Program-made: the position numbers and the translations under genes
Source: Cyanobacteria bacterium FACHB-63
GTDB taxonomy: Bacteria > Cyanobacteriota > Cyanobacteriia > Leptolyngbyales > Leptolyngbyaceae
Direction: 5' to 3'
DNA length: 64,000 nucleotides
NCBI GenBank assembly: GCA_014695255.1
Contig: JACJNX010000077.1
Coordinates: 62,001-126,000, forward strand
Notes under the pieces: generated by a model
What the model was told of the DNA's origin: nothing
What the model saw: only the letters and a program-made list of their open reading frames with translations
Databases searched by the model: none
Shown here: positions 1-8,206 of the stretch, one piece after another
How positions within the stretch are numbered: the stretch's first letter is position 1
Layout of the letters: every line of letters begins with the position of its first letter

Positions 1-51
1 CCATTCGGTGATGGTATCGCGCACCAAACGCACAATCGTTTTAAATCTCAT
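1..51 (-). CDS. start of a leftward gene (5' end only)
   Basis: An ATG at 51 opens a frame that runs off the left edge after 17 codons, MRFKTIVRLVRDTITEW. The short basic-amphipathic opening resembles the N-terminus of cyanobacterial YihY/BrkB-type membrane proteins, but 17 residues are too few to assign a family. No strong ribosome binding site is visible upstream. It is divergent from the GlsB-type gene at 361. Confidence 0.4.
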   Translation of the reverse strand, partial: MRFKTIVRLVRDTITEW

Positions 52-360
52 CGCCGTAGAGTATAAGTTTTTAGAATAGCCTCAACAGCAAGACCCTACT
101 GCGAAATCCGATCGTACGTCATCGCTCACAAGTGAGAAGGAGCTTCTGTCTTTTGAGGGAGGGACGATCGCGAAATTTGTCCAGCTTGTGCACCCTGCAA
201 ATCTAACTTCAGAGCGGTACCCGCACAATCATTTCCCTGTTAATTTAAGCACATGAAATATAGCTCTGAGAAATCAGATTTGAAACATCGAAGTGATTGT
301 TTCTAGAAATCTTGGGGTGAAGCTACTATTTTCAATCGATTAATCACTAAGGAGATTACT
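52..360. other. divergent intergenic region
   Basis: This 309-base gap lies between the leftward start at 51 and the rightward gene at 361. It holds an AAGGAG ribosome binding site at about 350-355, just before the ATG at 361. No open frame, repeat or convincing promoter pair was recognised elsewhere in it. Confidence 0.5.
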
Positions 361-630
361 ATGAACATTCTAGCGTGGGTTGTTTTAGGATTATTGGCAG
401 GCGCGATCGCAAAAGCAATTTATCCCGGACATCAAGGCGGCGGATTTCTCGGGACTATGATCTTGGGAATTGTCGGTGCATTCATCGGTGGCACATTGGC
501 GACGCTGCTTGAAACGGGAACGCTGGCAATTGGCGCAACCTCATTAAGCATTCCAGGTATCTTTGTTGCTGTATTGGGCGCAATTTTGGCAATCTTCATC
601 TACAACAAACTGTCTCGTCGGGCTTACTAG
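361..630 (+). CDS. GlsB/YeaQ/YmgE-type small membrane protein
   Basis: This 89-residue protein has three hydrophobic segments (about 3-20, 28-48 and 60-82) separated by glycine-rich turns, and ends in a short basic tail (KLSRRAY). The glycine pattern (GLLAGAIAK, then GGGFLGTMILGIVGAFIGG) is that of the transglycosylase-associated / YeaQ/YmgE stress-response family. The family is inner-membrane and its biochemical role is not established. The start is supported by AAGGAG a few bases upstream, and a strong terminator follows the stop. It stands alone, convergent with the kinase operon at 720. The family call is confident; the function is open. Confidence 0.85.
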   Translation: MNILAWVVLGLLAGAIAKAIYPGHQGGGFLGTMILGIVGAFIGGTLATLLETGTLAIGATSLSIPGIFVAVLGAILAIFIYNKLSRRAY

Positions 631-671
631 AGCGATTCGCGTTTTGGTTCAGATTGTGGTCATGTCAGTCG

Positions 672-708
672 AACGGTGATTTGAAACAGTTCAAATCACC
701 GTTTTTTA
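672..708 (+). terminator. rho-independent terminator, probably bidirectional
   Basis: A perfect 14-base inverted repeat (672-685 with 690-703, 4-base loop) is followed by TTTTTT. It ends the GlsB-type transcript and sits 12 bases past the stop of the convergent kinase gene, so it may serve both. Confidence 0.85.
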
Positions 709-719
709 TCAACGGCAGT

Positions 720-3050
720 TCATTGGACTAACCGCGAGACTGTCGCAACTAACTCAGATGGATTAATGGGTTTCGATAAGTGTCTCTGAAACCCAGCATT
801 TAACACTTGGCGTTCATTGGCTTCCCCCGCATAGGCAGTCAGCGCGATCGCGCGCACTTGAGAAGCCGGAGCAGGTAGCTGAGTGCGGATCGATTCGATC
901 AGCATATAGCCATCGATGTCTGGCATTCCGATATCGCTGACAAGCACATCAGGCTGAATCTGTAGAATCGATCGCAGCACTTCGCTTGCCGAGCATAATG
1001 TCACAGTTTCGGCACCGGCTTGCTCCAGCACAAAGGCAATAAAATCACGCGAATCAGGCTCATCGTCTACGACCACGATCTTCAACCCGCTCAGTGACGC
1101 TTCATCATCTGTTAACCGTCCATTCTCAGGGGTACTGTCTAACTGCATGGATTGCTTCAGGAGCGGCAACCGCACTATAAAGGTGGCTCCTTGATCTTCA
1201 CCTGCACTTTCAACCCTGACTGTCCCGCCGTGTGATTCGACCAGTTGCCGCACGATCGCAAGCCCTAACCCTAATCCCCCGAATTTGCGCGTGGTCGCTC
1301 CGTCTTCTTGACGAAAGTATTCAAACACATACGGTAGAAACTCTGGATGAATGCCTTTTCCGCTGTCTCGTACCTGCATCTGAGCATGTGTTCCAAACTG
1401 CTGTAACTCGATCTCGACTTGTCCCCCTTCCGGCGTGAACTTAATCGCGTTGGTCAGCAAGTTCCAGACCACTTGCTGAAGACGAGCCGAATCCCCCAGC
1501 ACTTGCCCCATCTCCAAATCCAGATGCGTTTGAATCTGAATTGATTTGGCTTCTGCCGCTAGCCGCACAGTTTCCAGCGCAGCACGAATAATCACCGCCA
1601 GATCGATCGGCACCGGATTGAGCTTGAGTTTACCTTGAAGAATCCGGGAAACATCGAGCAGATCTTCAATCAGTTGAACTTGTAGCTGGGCGTTGCGCTC
1701 GATCGTTTCTAGCGCATGAGCCGTTCTTTCAGCATCTAAGCGACCCTTGCGAAGCAGACTTGACCAGCCGAGAATTGGATTGAGCGGAGAGCGTAACTCA
1801 TGCGATAACACCGCCAAAAACTCGTCTTTGATGCGGTTGGCGGTTTCAGCTTGCTGCCGCGCCGCTTGCTCACTGACTAGAAGCTGTTCACGTTCTGCTT
1901 CTGCTTGCTTTTGTGTGGTGATGTCGCGTGACACCACTAACAGTTGCGACACCTGTCCTGCTGGATTTCGCACCGCAGAAACGATCACATCCCACCATCT
2001 CGGTTGACCTTTTCTGGTTGGGCAATAGCCGTTAAACTGCCCCACCTTGCCTGCTTGAGCTAACTCGATCGCGCTGTCTGCCTTTTGTTGATCTTCGCCT
2101 TGCCAGAAGGTGCGCCAATCTGTCCCCAGAACCGACTCAGGCTGATCAATTTCGAGAAGCTGCAAGCCGCCTTTATTCAAGTACAAAACTCGTCTATCTA
2201 AACTTAAAACTTTGATGCAGTCATGCGTGCTCTCTAAAATTCGCTGCTTTAGCTCTTCACTCTCTCGCAGGTCTGCTTCGGCTTGTTGGCGTTCTGCTTC
2301 GCGGTGCTTCGCGGCGGTAATATCGGACAGGATGAGAACCGCACCCGTGAACTTTTCCTGCGAATCGAAGATCGGATCAACGGTTTTGGCAAGCCAGCGT
2401 CCTTCTGCCTGAAGTTCTGTGACTTGACGCTGGTGCGTTTCTCTCGCCAGACGAAAGCAGGCACCGTCACCGATTCCTAGTTCTACTTGCAGAAGTTCAT
2501 GATGAAGACAGCCTACGATCTCTTCGGCAGGCTTACAAAAGAGTTGGCTCATGGCTCGATTACAACGCAGAGATCTGCCTTCCGAGTCTAATAAACACAC
2601 GCCATCATTGATTGCATCGAACGTCGTTTGCCATTCTTGCGCCAGAGTGAAGGCTGATTCTTCAGCGCGACGAACTCGCAGCAGCGATCGCACCGTTGCT
2701 AGCAGTTCGATCGATTCAACGGGTTGAACGAGGTAGCCATCGGCACCGCTATCAAGTCCTTCGGCTTTATCTTGGCTTTTGACAAAACTGGCTGAGAGAT
2801 GCAGCACTGGAATAAAGGCAGTTTCAGGATTTGACTTAATCTGGCGACAGACTTCAAAGCCGTTGAGGTCGGGCAATTTCACGTCCAGAATCACAAGCGC
2901 GGGCTGATGCTCTGCGATCGCTTGGAGTCCTGCGGCTCCGGTTTCTGCCTCAACGACGGTGTACCCCTCTTCTTGCAGAACTCGCGTCACGATGTAACGA
3001 GTCGTTTCGTTGTCGTCGATATGTAAAATCGTGACTCGTGACTCACCCAT
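720..3050 (-). CDS. hybrid histidine kinase, REC-PAS-PAS-HisKA-HATPase-REC
   Basis: This 776-residue soluble signalling protein has an N-terminal receiver (about 6-120, phospho-acceptor D56 in LVILDVKLPD). Two PAS-like sensor domains follow (about 135-250 and 270-385). Next come a HisKA helix with H417 in the H-box LSHELRSPLN, and an ATPase domain with N-box NLLTNAIKFTP, DSGKGI and GLGLGLAIV. A C-terminal receiver (about 655-772, D706 in LVSDIGMPD) completes it. There is no membrane segment, so the input is cytoplasmic. It is the last gene of the leftward stressosome operon, 10 bases after the preceding kinase. This placement suggests it carries or integrates the stressosome output by phosphotransfer. 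All catalytic residues appear intact. No dedicated DNA-binding output gene is adjacent. Confidence 0.93.
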   Translation of the reverse strand: MGESRVTILHIDDNETTRYIVTRVLQEEGYTVVEAETGAAGLQAIAEHQPALVILDVKLPDLNGFEVCRQIKSNPETAFIPVLHLSASFVKSQDKAEGLDSGADGYLVQPVESIELLATVRSLLRVRRAEESAFTLAQEWQTTFDAINDGVCLLDSEGRSLRCNRAMSQLFCKPAEEIVGCLHHELLQVELGIGDGACFRLARETHQRQVTELQAEGRWLAKTVDPIFDSQEKFTGAVLILSDITAAKHREAERQQAEADLRESEELKQRILESTHDCIKVLSLDRRVLYLNKGGLQLLEIDQPESVLGTDWRTFWQGEDQQKADSAIELAQAGKVGQFNGYCPTRKGQPRWWDVIVSAVRNPAGQVSQLLVVSRDITTQKQAEAEREQLLVSEQAARQQAETANRIKDEFLAVLSHELRSPLNPILGWSSLLRKGRLDAERTAHALETIERNAQLQVQLIEDLLDVSRILQGKLKLNPVPIDLAVIIRAALETVRLAAEAKSIQIQTHLDLEMGQVLGDSARLQQVVWNLLTNAIKFTPEGGQVEIELQQFGTHAQMQVRDSGKGIHPEFLPYVFEYFRQEDGATTRKFGGLGLGLAIVRQLVESHGGTVRVESAGEDQGATFIVRLPLLKQSMQLDSTPENGRLTDDEASLSGLKIVVVDDEPDSRDFIAFVLEQAGAETVTLCSASEVLRSILQIQPDVLVSDIGMPDIDGYMLIESIRTQLPAPASQVRAIALTAYAGEANERQVLNAGFQRHLSKPINPSELVATVSRLVQ

Positions 3051-3060
3051 GAAATCTCCC

Positions 3061-5190
3061 TTAAGTATCTAGAACTAGTCTGGCGTTGATCAGTGCCTCT
3101 CGAAGTTGGGAGGATTCTGCCTGGGCAGTCGTTTCTTTGGAAACAATCGCGATCCCCTGCTTGCTTAAATTGCTCTGCGCTTCCGCATTCAATTGGACGG
3201 ATGAATGGATGATAACAGGAATCAATTGAGCAGTGGGACTTTGCTGGAGTCGATCGAGGACATCAAATCCGCTCATATCAGGCAGTTCCAGATCAAGCAG
3301 AATTGCGGCTGGCGATTCGAGCGTTGCCAACGCAAGTCCTTCTTGTCCACTTGCAGCTTCTAAAACTTGCAGTGGTGTATCGGACAATAATTGCTTTATC
3401 ACATAACGCTGAAAGGAATCATCGTCAATCAGGAGCAGTTTTTGAGGTCTACCCGCATTAATTAACCGATTCAGTTTATTCAGCATCGGCAATTTGTCTA
3501 CGGGCTTAATCAAAAATCCATCGGCTCCGAGCGCAAGTGCCTGTTTCTCGTTATTAATCACAGTTGCGACTACGACGGGAATTGTGCAGGTAGCACTATC
3601 GCCTTTAATTTCTTTGAGAAACGTCCAGCCGTTTTGCCCTTCGAGCAGGATATCCAGCACGATCGCGGCAGGTTGAATCTGCTGTAACACGACTCTCGCT
3701 TGCTCCAGAGAACGGGCTGAAATTAGCTGATAGCGCGAATCTTGCAGGTGTTTTTCATAAATAAACAGCGTTTCGGTATGGTCTTCGATCGCGAGAATCG
3801 GCAGTCGAGCGGGTTGGAGCGGCGCGATCGTTTGCTGAGGAGAGGTGAGTTCGGTGATGTGCGGATACACGATCGGGATCGAGGCTGAAAAAGTTGAGCC
3901 TTTTCCCAGTTCGCTGATGACTGTAACACTACCGCCCAATAGCTCTGTTAACTTCCGAGTAAGCGGCAATCCGAGTCCCGTTCCTTTAGTTTGCTTTTGC
4001 AGCTCAGACTCGATTTGCACGAAATCTTCAAAAACTCGCTCTTGGTCTTCAGGGGCAATCCCGATTCCGGTATCTGATACAGAAAAGGTAATCGTCTGAC
4101 CCGTTTGCGCTGCCGTCACTCGCACTTCACCTCGATCGGTGAACTTGAGCGAATTCGAGACAAAATTTCTCAAAATTTGCGCGACTTTCCCTTCATCGCT
4201 ATAGAGCGGCGGTAATCCGATCTGTTCTTCAAAAATCAGCACCACAGAGCTATTTTGCACCAGCAAGGGGCGCAACATTCCCCGCATCGTGCCGAACAAG
4301 TCGCTGACCTCAAATGCACTGGGATGGACTTCGACTTTTCCAGCTTCTACCTTTGCTAGATCCAGTAGATCGTTGACTAAGACAGATAATCCGTCTGCCG
4401 CTTTTTGCATAAAGGTCACCTGTTTTGCTTGCTCTGAGGTTAAGTCTCCGTCTAAGTGGTTGAGCAGTATCCGAGACAACGAGAGGATTGAATTTAACGG
4501 TGTCCGAAACTCATGACTCATATTCGAGAGAAAGCGGGTTTTGAGTTCGTTTGCCTGTTGTAGAGAGTCTGCCTTTTCATCGAGTTCGGCATACAGAGCC
4601 AGCACGCCGCGATTGGTGTCCTCTAGCTCCCGGTTGAGTTGAATCAGTTCTTCTTCACGCTGGCGCAGTTCTGCCATCGCTTGCAGCAGTTCCTGATTCT
4701 GGCGCTGAATCTCCTCGTAAGGATTTTGGGGCGATCGCTCGATCATCTCGTCCCGAATCTGCTGCAATTGCGCTTCAGTCAGCAGCGTCGATCGCTTCGG
4801 CAGCGTTTTGCTCATGACGATCGTAGTTCCGGTGGGTTGCGATTCGATCTCAAAGTGATCCATCAATCGGCGCGTACCCAGGATGCCCAGCCCCATTCCT
4901 GTTTGAGAGGTGTAGCGTCCTGTTAACACTTCTGCAAGATGCGGAATGCCCTGACCCTGATCCCAAACTCGAATCAGAAAGGACTGAGGATTTCCATCAA
5001 GATAGAATTCAACCGTTCCGCCCCCAGCATATTGAAACGCATTGCGGCTAATTTCTGAAACGGCTGTTGCCAGTCGCGCTTGATCTTGCGGTTCAAATCC
5101 TAAGCGATCGGCAAGTTCACGGGTTCGCTGGCGTGCCTGTACGATATCTTGCTCGTAGTGGATTCTAAGCGTGAATAAAATAACCCTCAT
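3061..5190 (-). CDS. hybrid histidine kinase with N-terminal RsbT-like ATPase domain
   Basis: The 709-residue protein opens with a complete RsbT/RsbW-type GHKL module (about 1-130: N-box SEISRNAFQYAGGG, DQGQGIP, GMGLGI). A coiled coil spans about 155-215. A full kinase core follows, with H-box H226 in MSHEFRTPLN and a second ATPase domain (about 340-450, FVSNSLKFT, DTGIGI, GTGLGLPL). Two receivers are in series (about 465-580 and 590-705; VLDILLEGQNGW and LLDLELPDMSGF). It therefore carries two different ATPase domains. The start overlaps the end of the upstream phosphatase gene by 4 bases, so the two are translationally coupled. A likely role is to receive stressosome signals through the RsbT-like domain and turn them into phosphotransfer; that is inference. 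Confidence 0.92.
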   Translation of the reverse strand: MRVILFTLRIHYEQDIVQARQRTRELADRLGFEPQDQARLATAVSEISRNAFQYAGGGTVEFYLDGNPQSFLIRVWDQGQGIPHLAEVLTGRYTSQTGMGLGILGTRRLMDHFEIESQPTGTTIVMSKTLPKRSTLLTEAQLQQIRDEMIERSPQNPYEEIQRQNQELLQAMAELRQREEELIQLNRELEDTNRGVLALYAELDEKADSLQQANELKTRFLSNMSHEFRTPLNSILSLSRILLNHLDGDLTSEQAKQVTFMQKAADGLSVLVNDLLDLAKVEAGKVEVHPSAFEVSDLFGTMRGMLRPLLVQNSSVVLIFEEQIGLPPLYSDEGKVAQILRNFVSNSLKFTDRGEVRVTAAQTGQTITFSVSDTGIGIAPEDQERVFEDFVQIESELQKQTKGTGLGLPLTRKLTELLGGSVTVISELGKGSTFSASIPIVYPHITELTSPQQTIAPLQPARLPILAIEDHTETLFIYEKHLQDSRYQLISARSLEQARVVLQQIQPAAIVLDILLEGQNGWTFLKEIKGDSATCTIPVVVATVINNEKQALALGADGFLIKPVDKLPMLNKLNRLINAGRPQKLLLIDDDSFQRYVIKQLLSDTPLQVLEAASGQEGLALATLESPAAILLDLELPDMSGFDVLDRLQQSPTAQLIPVIIHSSVQLNAEAQSNLSKQGIAIVSKETTAQAESSQLREALINARLVLDT

Positions 5191-6188
5191 TGCGCTTCCC
5201 TTGCCACCAGTACGGTTACATCATCGCGATCGCGATTAAAGTCTCGATATAACACTCCTGCAATTAAGGCGGGATGTTTTTGGCGCAATCCAGGATAACG
5301 ATCGAGCCTCCACTGCGTTCCCAATCCGTCAGAGTGCATAATCAATAGCCCATTCGGATACCAGGGATGCGTAAACTCCTGAATTTTGCGGACTTCATGC
5401 CCAACCGTGCCATTGTGAGACACCAGATTGTAATGCTCGGTAAACGAAGAGATGCTGGTTGCAATGTTACCGATGCCAGCGTAGCGAACTGATTGCTGAT
5501 CAAAATTAATTTCAGCGATCGCCACTACCGCTCCGCGTGTACTTCGCAAGGCTTGATGTGCGGCTTCGATCATCTCGTAGGGCGATCGCTGATAGTTCTC
5601 CTCTAGCATTCTGACGGCGGCTGAAGAGGCATTAGCTGCTGCATATCCATGCCCTAACCCGTCTGCCACTAGCAATACGGCGCGATGCGGTTCGATTTGG
5701 CTTGCCCAAGCATCTCCAGAAACTTCCTCGCCGCGCTTCGGTAAGCAGACCGCCCCGATTTCTAACAAGATTTTGGGTGGATGGGCAAGCGGTTCTGACC
5801 AAAGGTGCATCAGGATTGCGGTTCCAGAGCCAGGAATCGAGTAGATTTCAAACAAATCAGAAAGACGACGAACTGCGCCTAATCCGTTGCCTGCGGTTCC
5901 AGCCGTCGAAAAGCCATCTTGTAGGCACTGATCCACATCGATCATTCCGCGTCCTTGATCGAGGGCTAAAATCTCAATGCCGATCGTCGGTTCTTGGATC
6001 GCCCGCAGCACAATTACTCCTCCCTGGGCGTGCTGTAGCAGATTACTCGCAACCTCAGTCACGACAATGCCGACCCTGCCCCGCTCAGTCTCCTTAAACC
6101 CGAAACGAGTTGCCAAGTGCAGAGCCACCCGTCGCGCTTCTCCCATTTGACTAGACTCAGTGATTGCAATGGCGATCGATTCTCTCAT
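5187..6188 (-). CDS. RsbT-like ATPase fused to SpoIIE/RsbX-type PP2C phosphatase
   Basis: Residues 1-130 of this 333-residue protein form an anti-sigma/RsbT-like ATPase module (VVTEVASNLLQHAQGG, DQGRGM, GNGLGAV). Residues about 140-333 form a SpoIIE-type PP2C domain with the metal-site motifs VSGDAWA, LLVADGLGHG, MHSDGLG and RDDVTVLV. In Bacillus, RsbX resets the stressosome by dephosphorylating RsbR and RsbS. This protein holds the corresponding operon position after rsbT, so a resetting role is likely. The fused ATPase module is the difference from RsbX. It overlaps the downstream hybrid kinase by 4 bases. Family call firm, exact substrates inferred. Confidence 0.9.
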   Translation of the reverse strand: MRESIAIAITESSQMGEARRVALHLATRFGFKETERGRVGIVVTEVASNLLQHAQGGVIVLRAIQEPTIGIEILALDQGRGMIDVDQCLQDGFSTAGTAGNGLGAVRRLSDLFEIYSIPGSGTAILMHLWSEPLAHPPKILLEIGAVCLPKRGEEVSGDAWASQIEPHRAVLLVADGLGHGYAAANASSAAVRMLEENYQRSPYEMIEAAHQALRSTRGAVVAIAEINFDQQSVRYAGIGNIATSISSFTEHYNLVSHNGTVGHEVRKIQEFTHPWYPNGLLIMHSDGLGTQWRLDRYPGLRQKHPALIAGVLYRDFNRDRDDVTVLVAREAQ

Positions 6189-6222
6189 GCCCTATTCTGA
6201 CCCATCCCGAATCAAATCATCG

Positions 6223-6621
6223 CTATTTCCATCGAACGATCGTAACTCGCGTTCCCTGTCCGATCTCAGACTCAATCACAAACTCATTCGCCAATCGTTT
6301 AGCGCCACCCAATCCCATTCCTAAACCGTTCCCGGTGGTGAATCCATCTTTGAGCGCCATTTCAATATCCGGAATGCCTGGTCCTTGATCTTCAAAGGTG
6401 AGCCGGAGTCCTCTGCGTCCTTCGGTTTCCAGCGTTTCTAGCTTCATCAGTCCGCCGCGACCATAATCCAGCGTATTGCGGGCAAGTTCACTGGCGGCGG
6501 TGACAATTTTAGTTTGATCAACCAAGCCGAATCCGATCGCGATCGCAGACTGGCGCACGGCTCGTCGCACTAAAATCACGTCTGTAGAAGATTCAATCAG
6601 TACCGTTTCAGCCTTTTTCAT
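6223..6621 (-). CDS. rsbT: RsbT-like serine kinase (stressosome output)
   Basis: This GHKL ATPase is 132 residues from the chosen start MKKAETVLIE. The N-box is SELARNTLDYGRGG, then DQGPGIPD and GLGMGLGGAKRL. In Bacillus, RsbT phosphorylates RsbR and RsbS and, once released, activates a downstream partner. The frame is open 15 codons further upstream, but the ATG at 6621 overlaps the rsbS stop by 14 bases and matches family length, so it is preferred. Gene order R-S-T is classical. No SigB or RsbU gene is adjacent; the next genes are the PP2C fusion and two hybrid kinases, which are the likely targets. Confidence 0.92.
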   Translation of the reverse strand: MKKAETVLIESSTDVILVRRAVRQSAIAIGFGLVDQTKIVTAASELARNTLDYGRGGLMKLETLETEGRRGLRLTFEDQGPGIPDIEMALKDGFTTGNGLGMGLGGAKRLANEFVIESEIGQGTRVTIVRWK

Positions 6622-7024
6622 CGTCGTGTACACTCCGTCCACGCTCGACGATTGGAGGATTGGCAAGGTTATTCGGTGACGATCGCAGCAGTGCCATGCC
6701 TTTTTCTATGTTTAAGGCAGTCCGAATTCCAGTGAGCGATAAGCCCAACTCTACTAGAGTAATTGCCACGGCGGGCTGCATTCCGACCACGACGGTTTCG
6801 GCATCCAACACCCGCGACATTTTCGCAATGTTGCTTAAAACCCTGCCAATAAAAGAATCCACAATCTCCAAGGCAGAGATATCAATCAGAACCCCGTGCG
6901 CCGAAGTTTCAGAGATACGGGTCGTTAAGTCATCCTGTAGCGTTAGGGCTAAACGATCGTGCATATCGACCTGGATTGTAACCAGGAGAAAGTTGCCCAT
7001 TTGCAGAATAGGAATGCGTTCCAT
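6608..7024 (-). CDS. rsbS: RsbS-like STAS-domain stressosome protein
   Basis: The 138-residue protein is a single STAS domain. The conserved serine loop reads DISALEIVDSFIGR, with the serine in DSFI at the RsbS phosphorylation position. The second conserved stretch, VVVGMQPAVAITLVELG, is also present. RsbS forms the stressosome core with RsbR and sequesters RsbT. The gene begins 10 bases after rsbR and overlaps rsbT. The C-terminal tail of about 20 residues is unstructured-looking and a little longer than usual. The assignment rests on STAS motifs plus gene order. Confidence 0.92.
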   Translation of the reverse strand: MERIPILQMGNFLLVTIQVDMHDRLALTLQDDLTTRISETSAHGVLIDISALEIVDSFIGRVLSNIAKMSRVLDAETVVVGMQPAVAITLVELGLSLTGIRTALNIEKGMALLRSSPNNLANPPIVERGRSVHDDEKG

Positions 7025-7034
7025 GCGGTTCCTC

Positions 7035-7895
7035 CTATTTCGTTGGGGTGCGAACGACGGTCGCTCCCACTCGCGTCAGTGCCACTCGAAACGCATCAGC
7101 CAATGTGGCTTTGGTGATCACATTAGTTAAATCGATGCCGAGATACACGATCGTTTGAGCAATTTGAGGACGAATGCCACTGATAATACAGTCTGCTCCC
7201 ATTAATCGAGCCGCAGTCACCGTTTTGAGCAAGTGTTGAGCAGTGAGGGTATCGACGGTCGGAACCCCAGTAATATCGATAATCGCAACTTCTGATTCAG
7301 TTTCAACGATCGCTTGGAGCAGGGACTCCATCACCGTCTGAGTCCGAGCGCTATCGAGCGTCCCAATAACTGGCAGAGCGAGAATCCCGTTCCAAAGTTT
7401 TACAACGGGCGTAGAAAGCTCAAGCAACTCTTCCTGCTGGCGCTGAATCACTTTTTCCCGCGACTTTTGATACGCTTCCATCGCCAGTAATCCGAGTTGA
7501 TCCAGCAAAGTGGTAGCCTGCCAAATTTCCTCACCTAATGCAACCGAATCTTTGAGATGATGCCGCATCCGCTCAAACAGGGGTTGCTTGAACGAAAACA
7601 CAAACATTGCCGTTTCAGTTGGCGTGAAGCCTTTTTGCAAGCGCGATCGTGCCACGCTTTCCACCATTTCCCGCACGTCGCGCCACTCTGGAGCTTGAAG
7701 ATTCGTCAGATTATTGTGCTGAGCAGCGTTCCGAAGCACATGGAGAAATTCGCGGCATTCCTCTTGCATTTCTGCTTCTTTGATTAGCCCCCCTCGACTG
7801 TTCGCGATCGCCAGTTCTCGACTCCACTCTGCTAGCAAGTCTGTTTCATAGGCTTCAAGAATTTCCGGGATCGTACTGCGACTCGTCATGTCCAT
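7035..7895 (-). CDS. rsbR: RsbR-like stressosome sensor (N-terminal RsbR domain + STAS)
   Basis: This 286-residue protein has an N-terminal helical sensor half (about 1-155) and a C-terminal STAS domain (about 165-280). Both threonine sites corresponding to the Bacillus phospho-sites are visible: the first in GVPTVDTLTAQHLL and the second in GIRPQIAQT. The N-terminal half does not look like a haem globin or PAS; it resembles the RsbRD-type helical domain found in many non-Firmicute stressosomes. It is the first gene of a six-gene leftward operon. A second ATG lies two codons in, so the start is uncertain by two residues. Input signal unknown. Confidence 0.9.
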   Translation of the reverse strand: MDMTSRSTIPEILEAYETDLLAEWSRELAIANSRGGLIKEAEMQEECREFLHVLRNAAQHNNLTNLQAPEWRDVREMVESVARSRLQKGFTPTETAMFVFSFKQPLFERMRHHLKDSVALGEEIWQATTLLDQLGLLAMEAYQKSREKVIQRQQEELLELSTPVVKLWNGILALPVIGTLDSARTQTVMESLLQAIVETESEVAIIDITGVPTVDTLTAQHLLKTVTAARLMGADCIISGIRPQIAQTIVYLGIDLTNVITKATLADAFRVALTRVGATVVRTPTK

Positions 7896-8206
7896 TGGAG
7901 CATCTTCTCATTAGTCCAAGCTCTAGTGTAGGACTGCTTCAGTCCATCAGGATTGAGTGATAACTTTTTCATAACGTTTTGGTGTGATCCAGCTTGTGCA
8001 AAGTTGCAGATGATTGGGTGCGATCGAGACCGCTTAAATAATACAAGCCCTCGACCGCAGCCTAACTATCAGGCTGATCAACACTTAGAAAGATGACCCT
8101 CGCAGCAACCTTCCCTTCCCCGGTGGATGCCGTGTTGTCAATTACACCCTAAATTGAGCAATAAGATTACTTTGCTTGTTAAGGAAGATGCGTTGTGTAG
8201 ACTTTT
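7896..8206. other. divergent control region between the stressosome operon and a membrane kinase
   Basis: This 311-base gap separates two divergent signalling units, so promoters for both should lie here. A weak rightward candidate is TTGTCA at about 8134 followed 18 bases later by CAATAA. No convincing leftward promoter, repeat or small gene was seen. Confidence 0.45.

Noticed and set aside
5702-6097. 131-codon plus-strand open frame within the phosphatase gene
   Set aside because: Shadow of the PP2C fusion gene; composition is proline/arginine/serine-rich as expected of a wrong frame.
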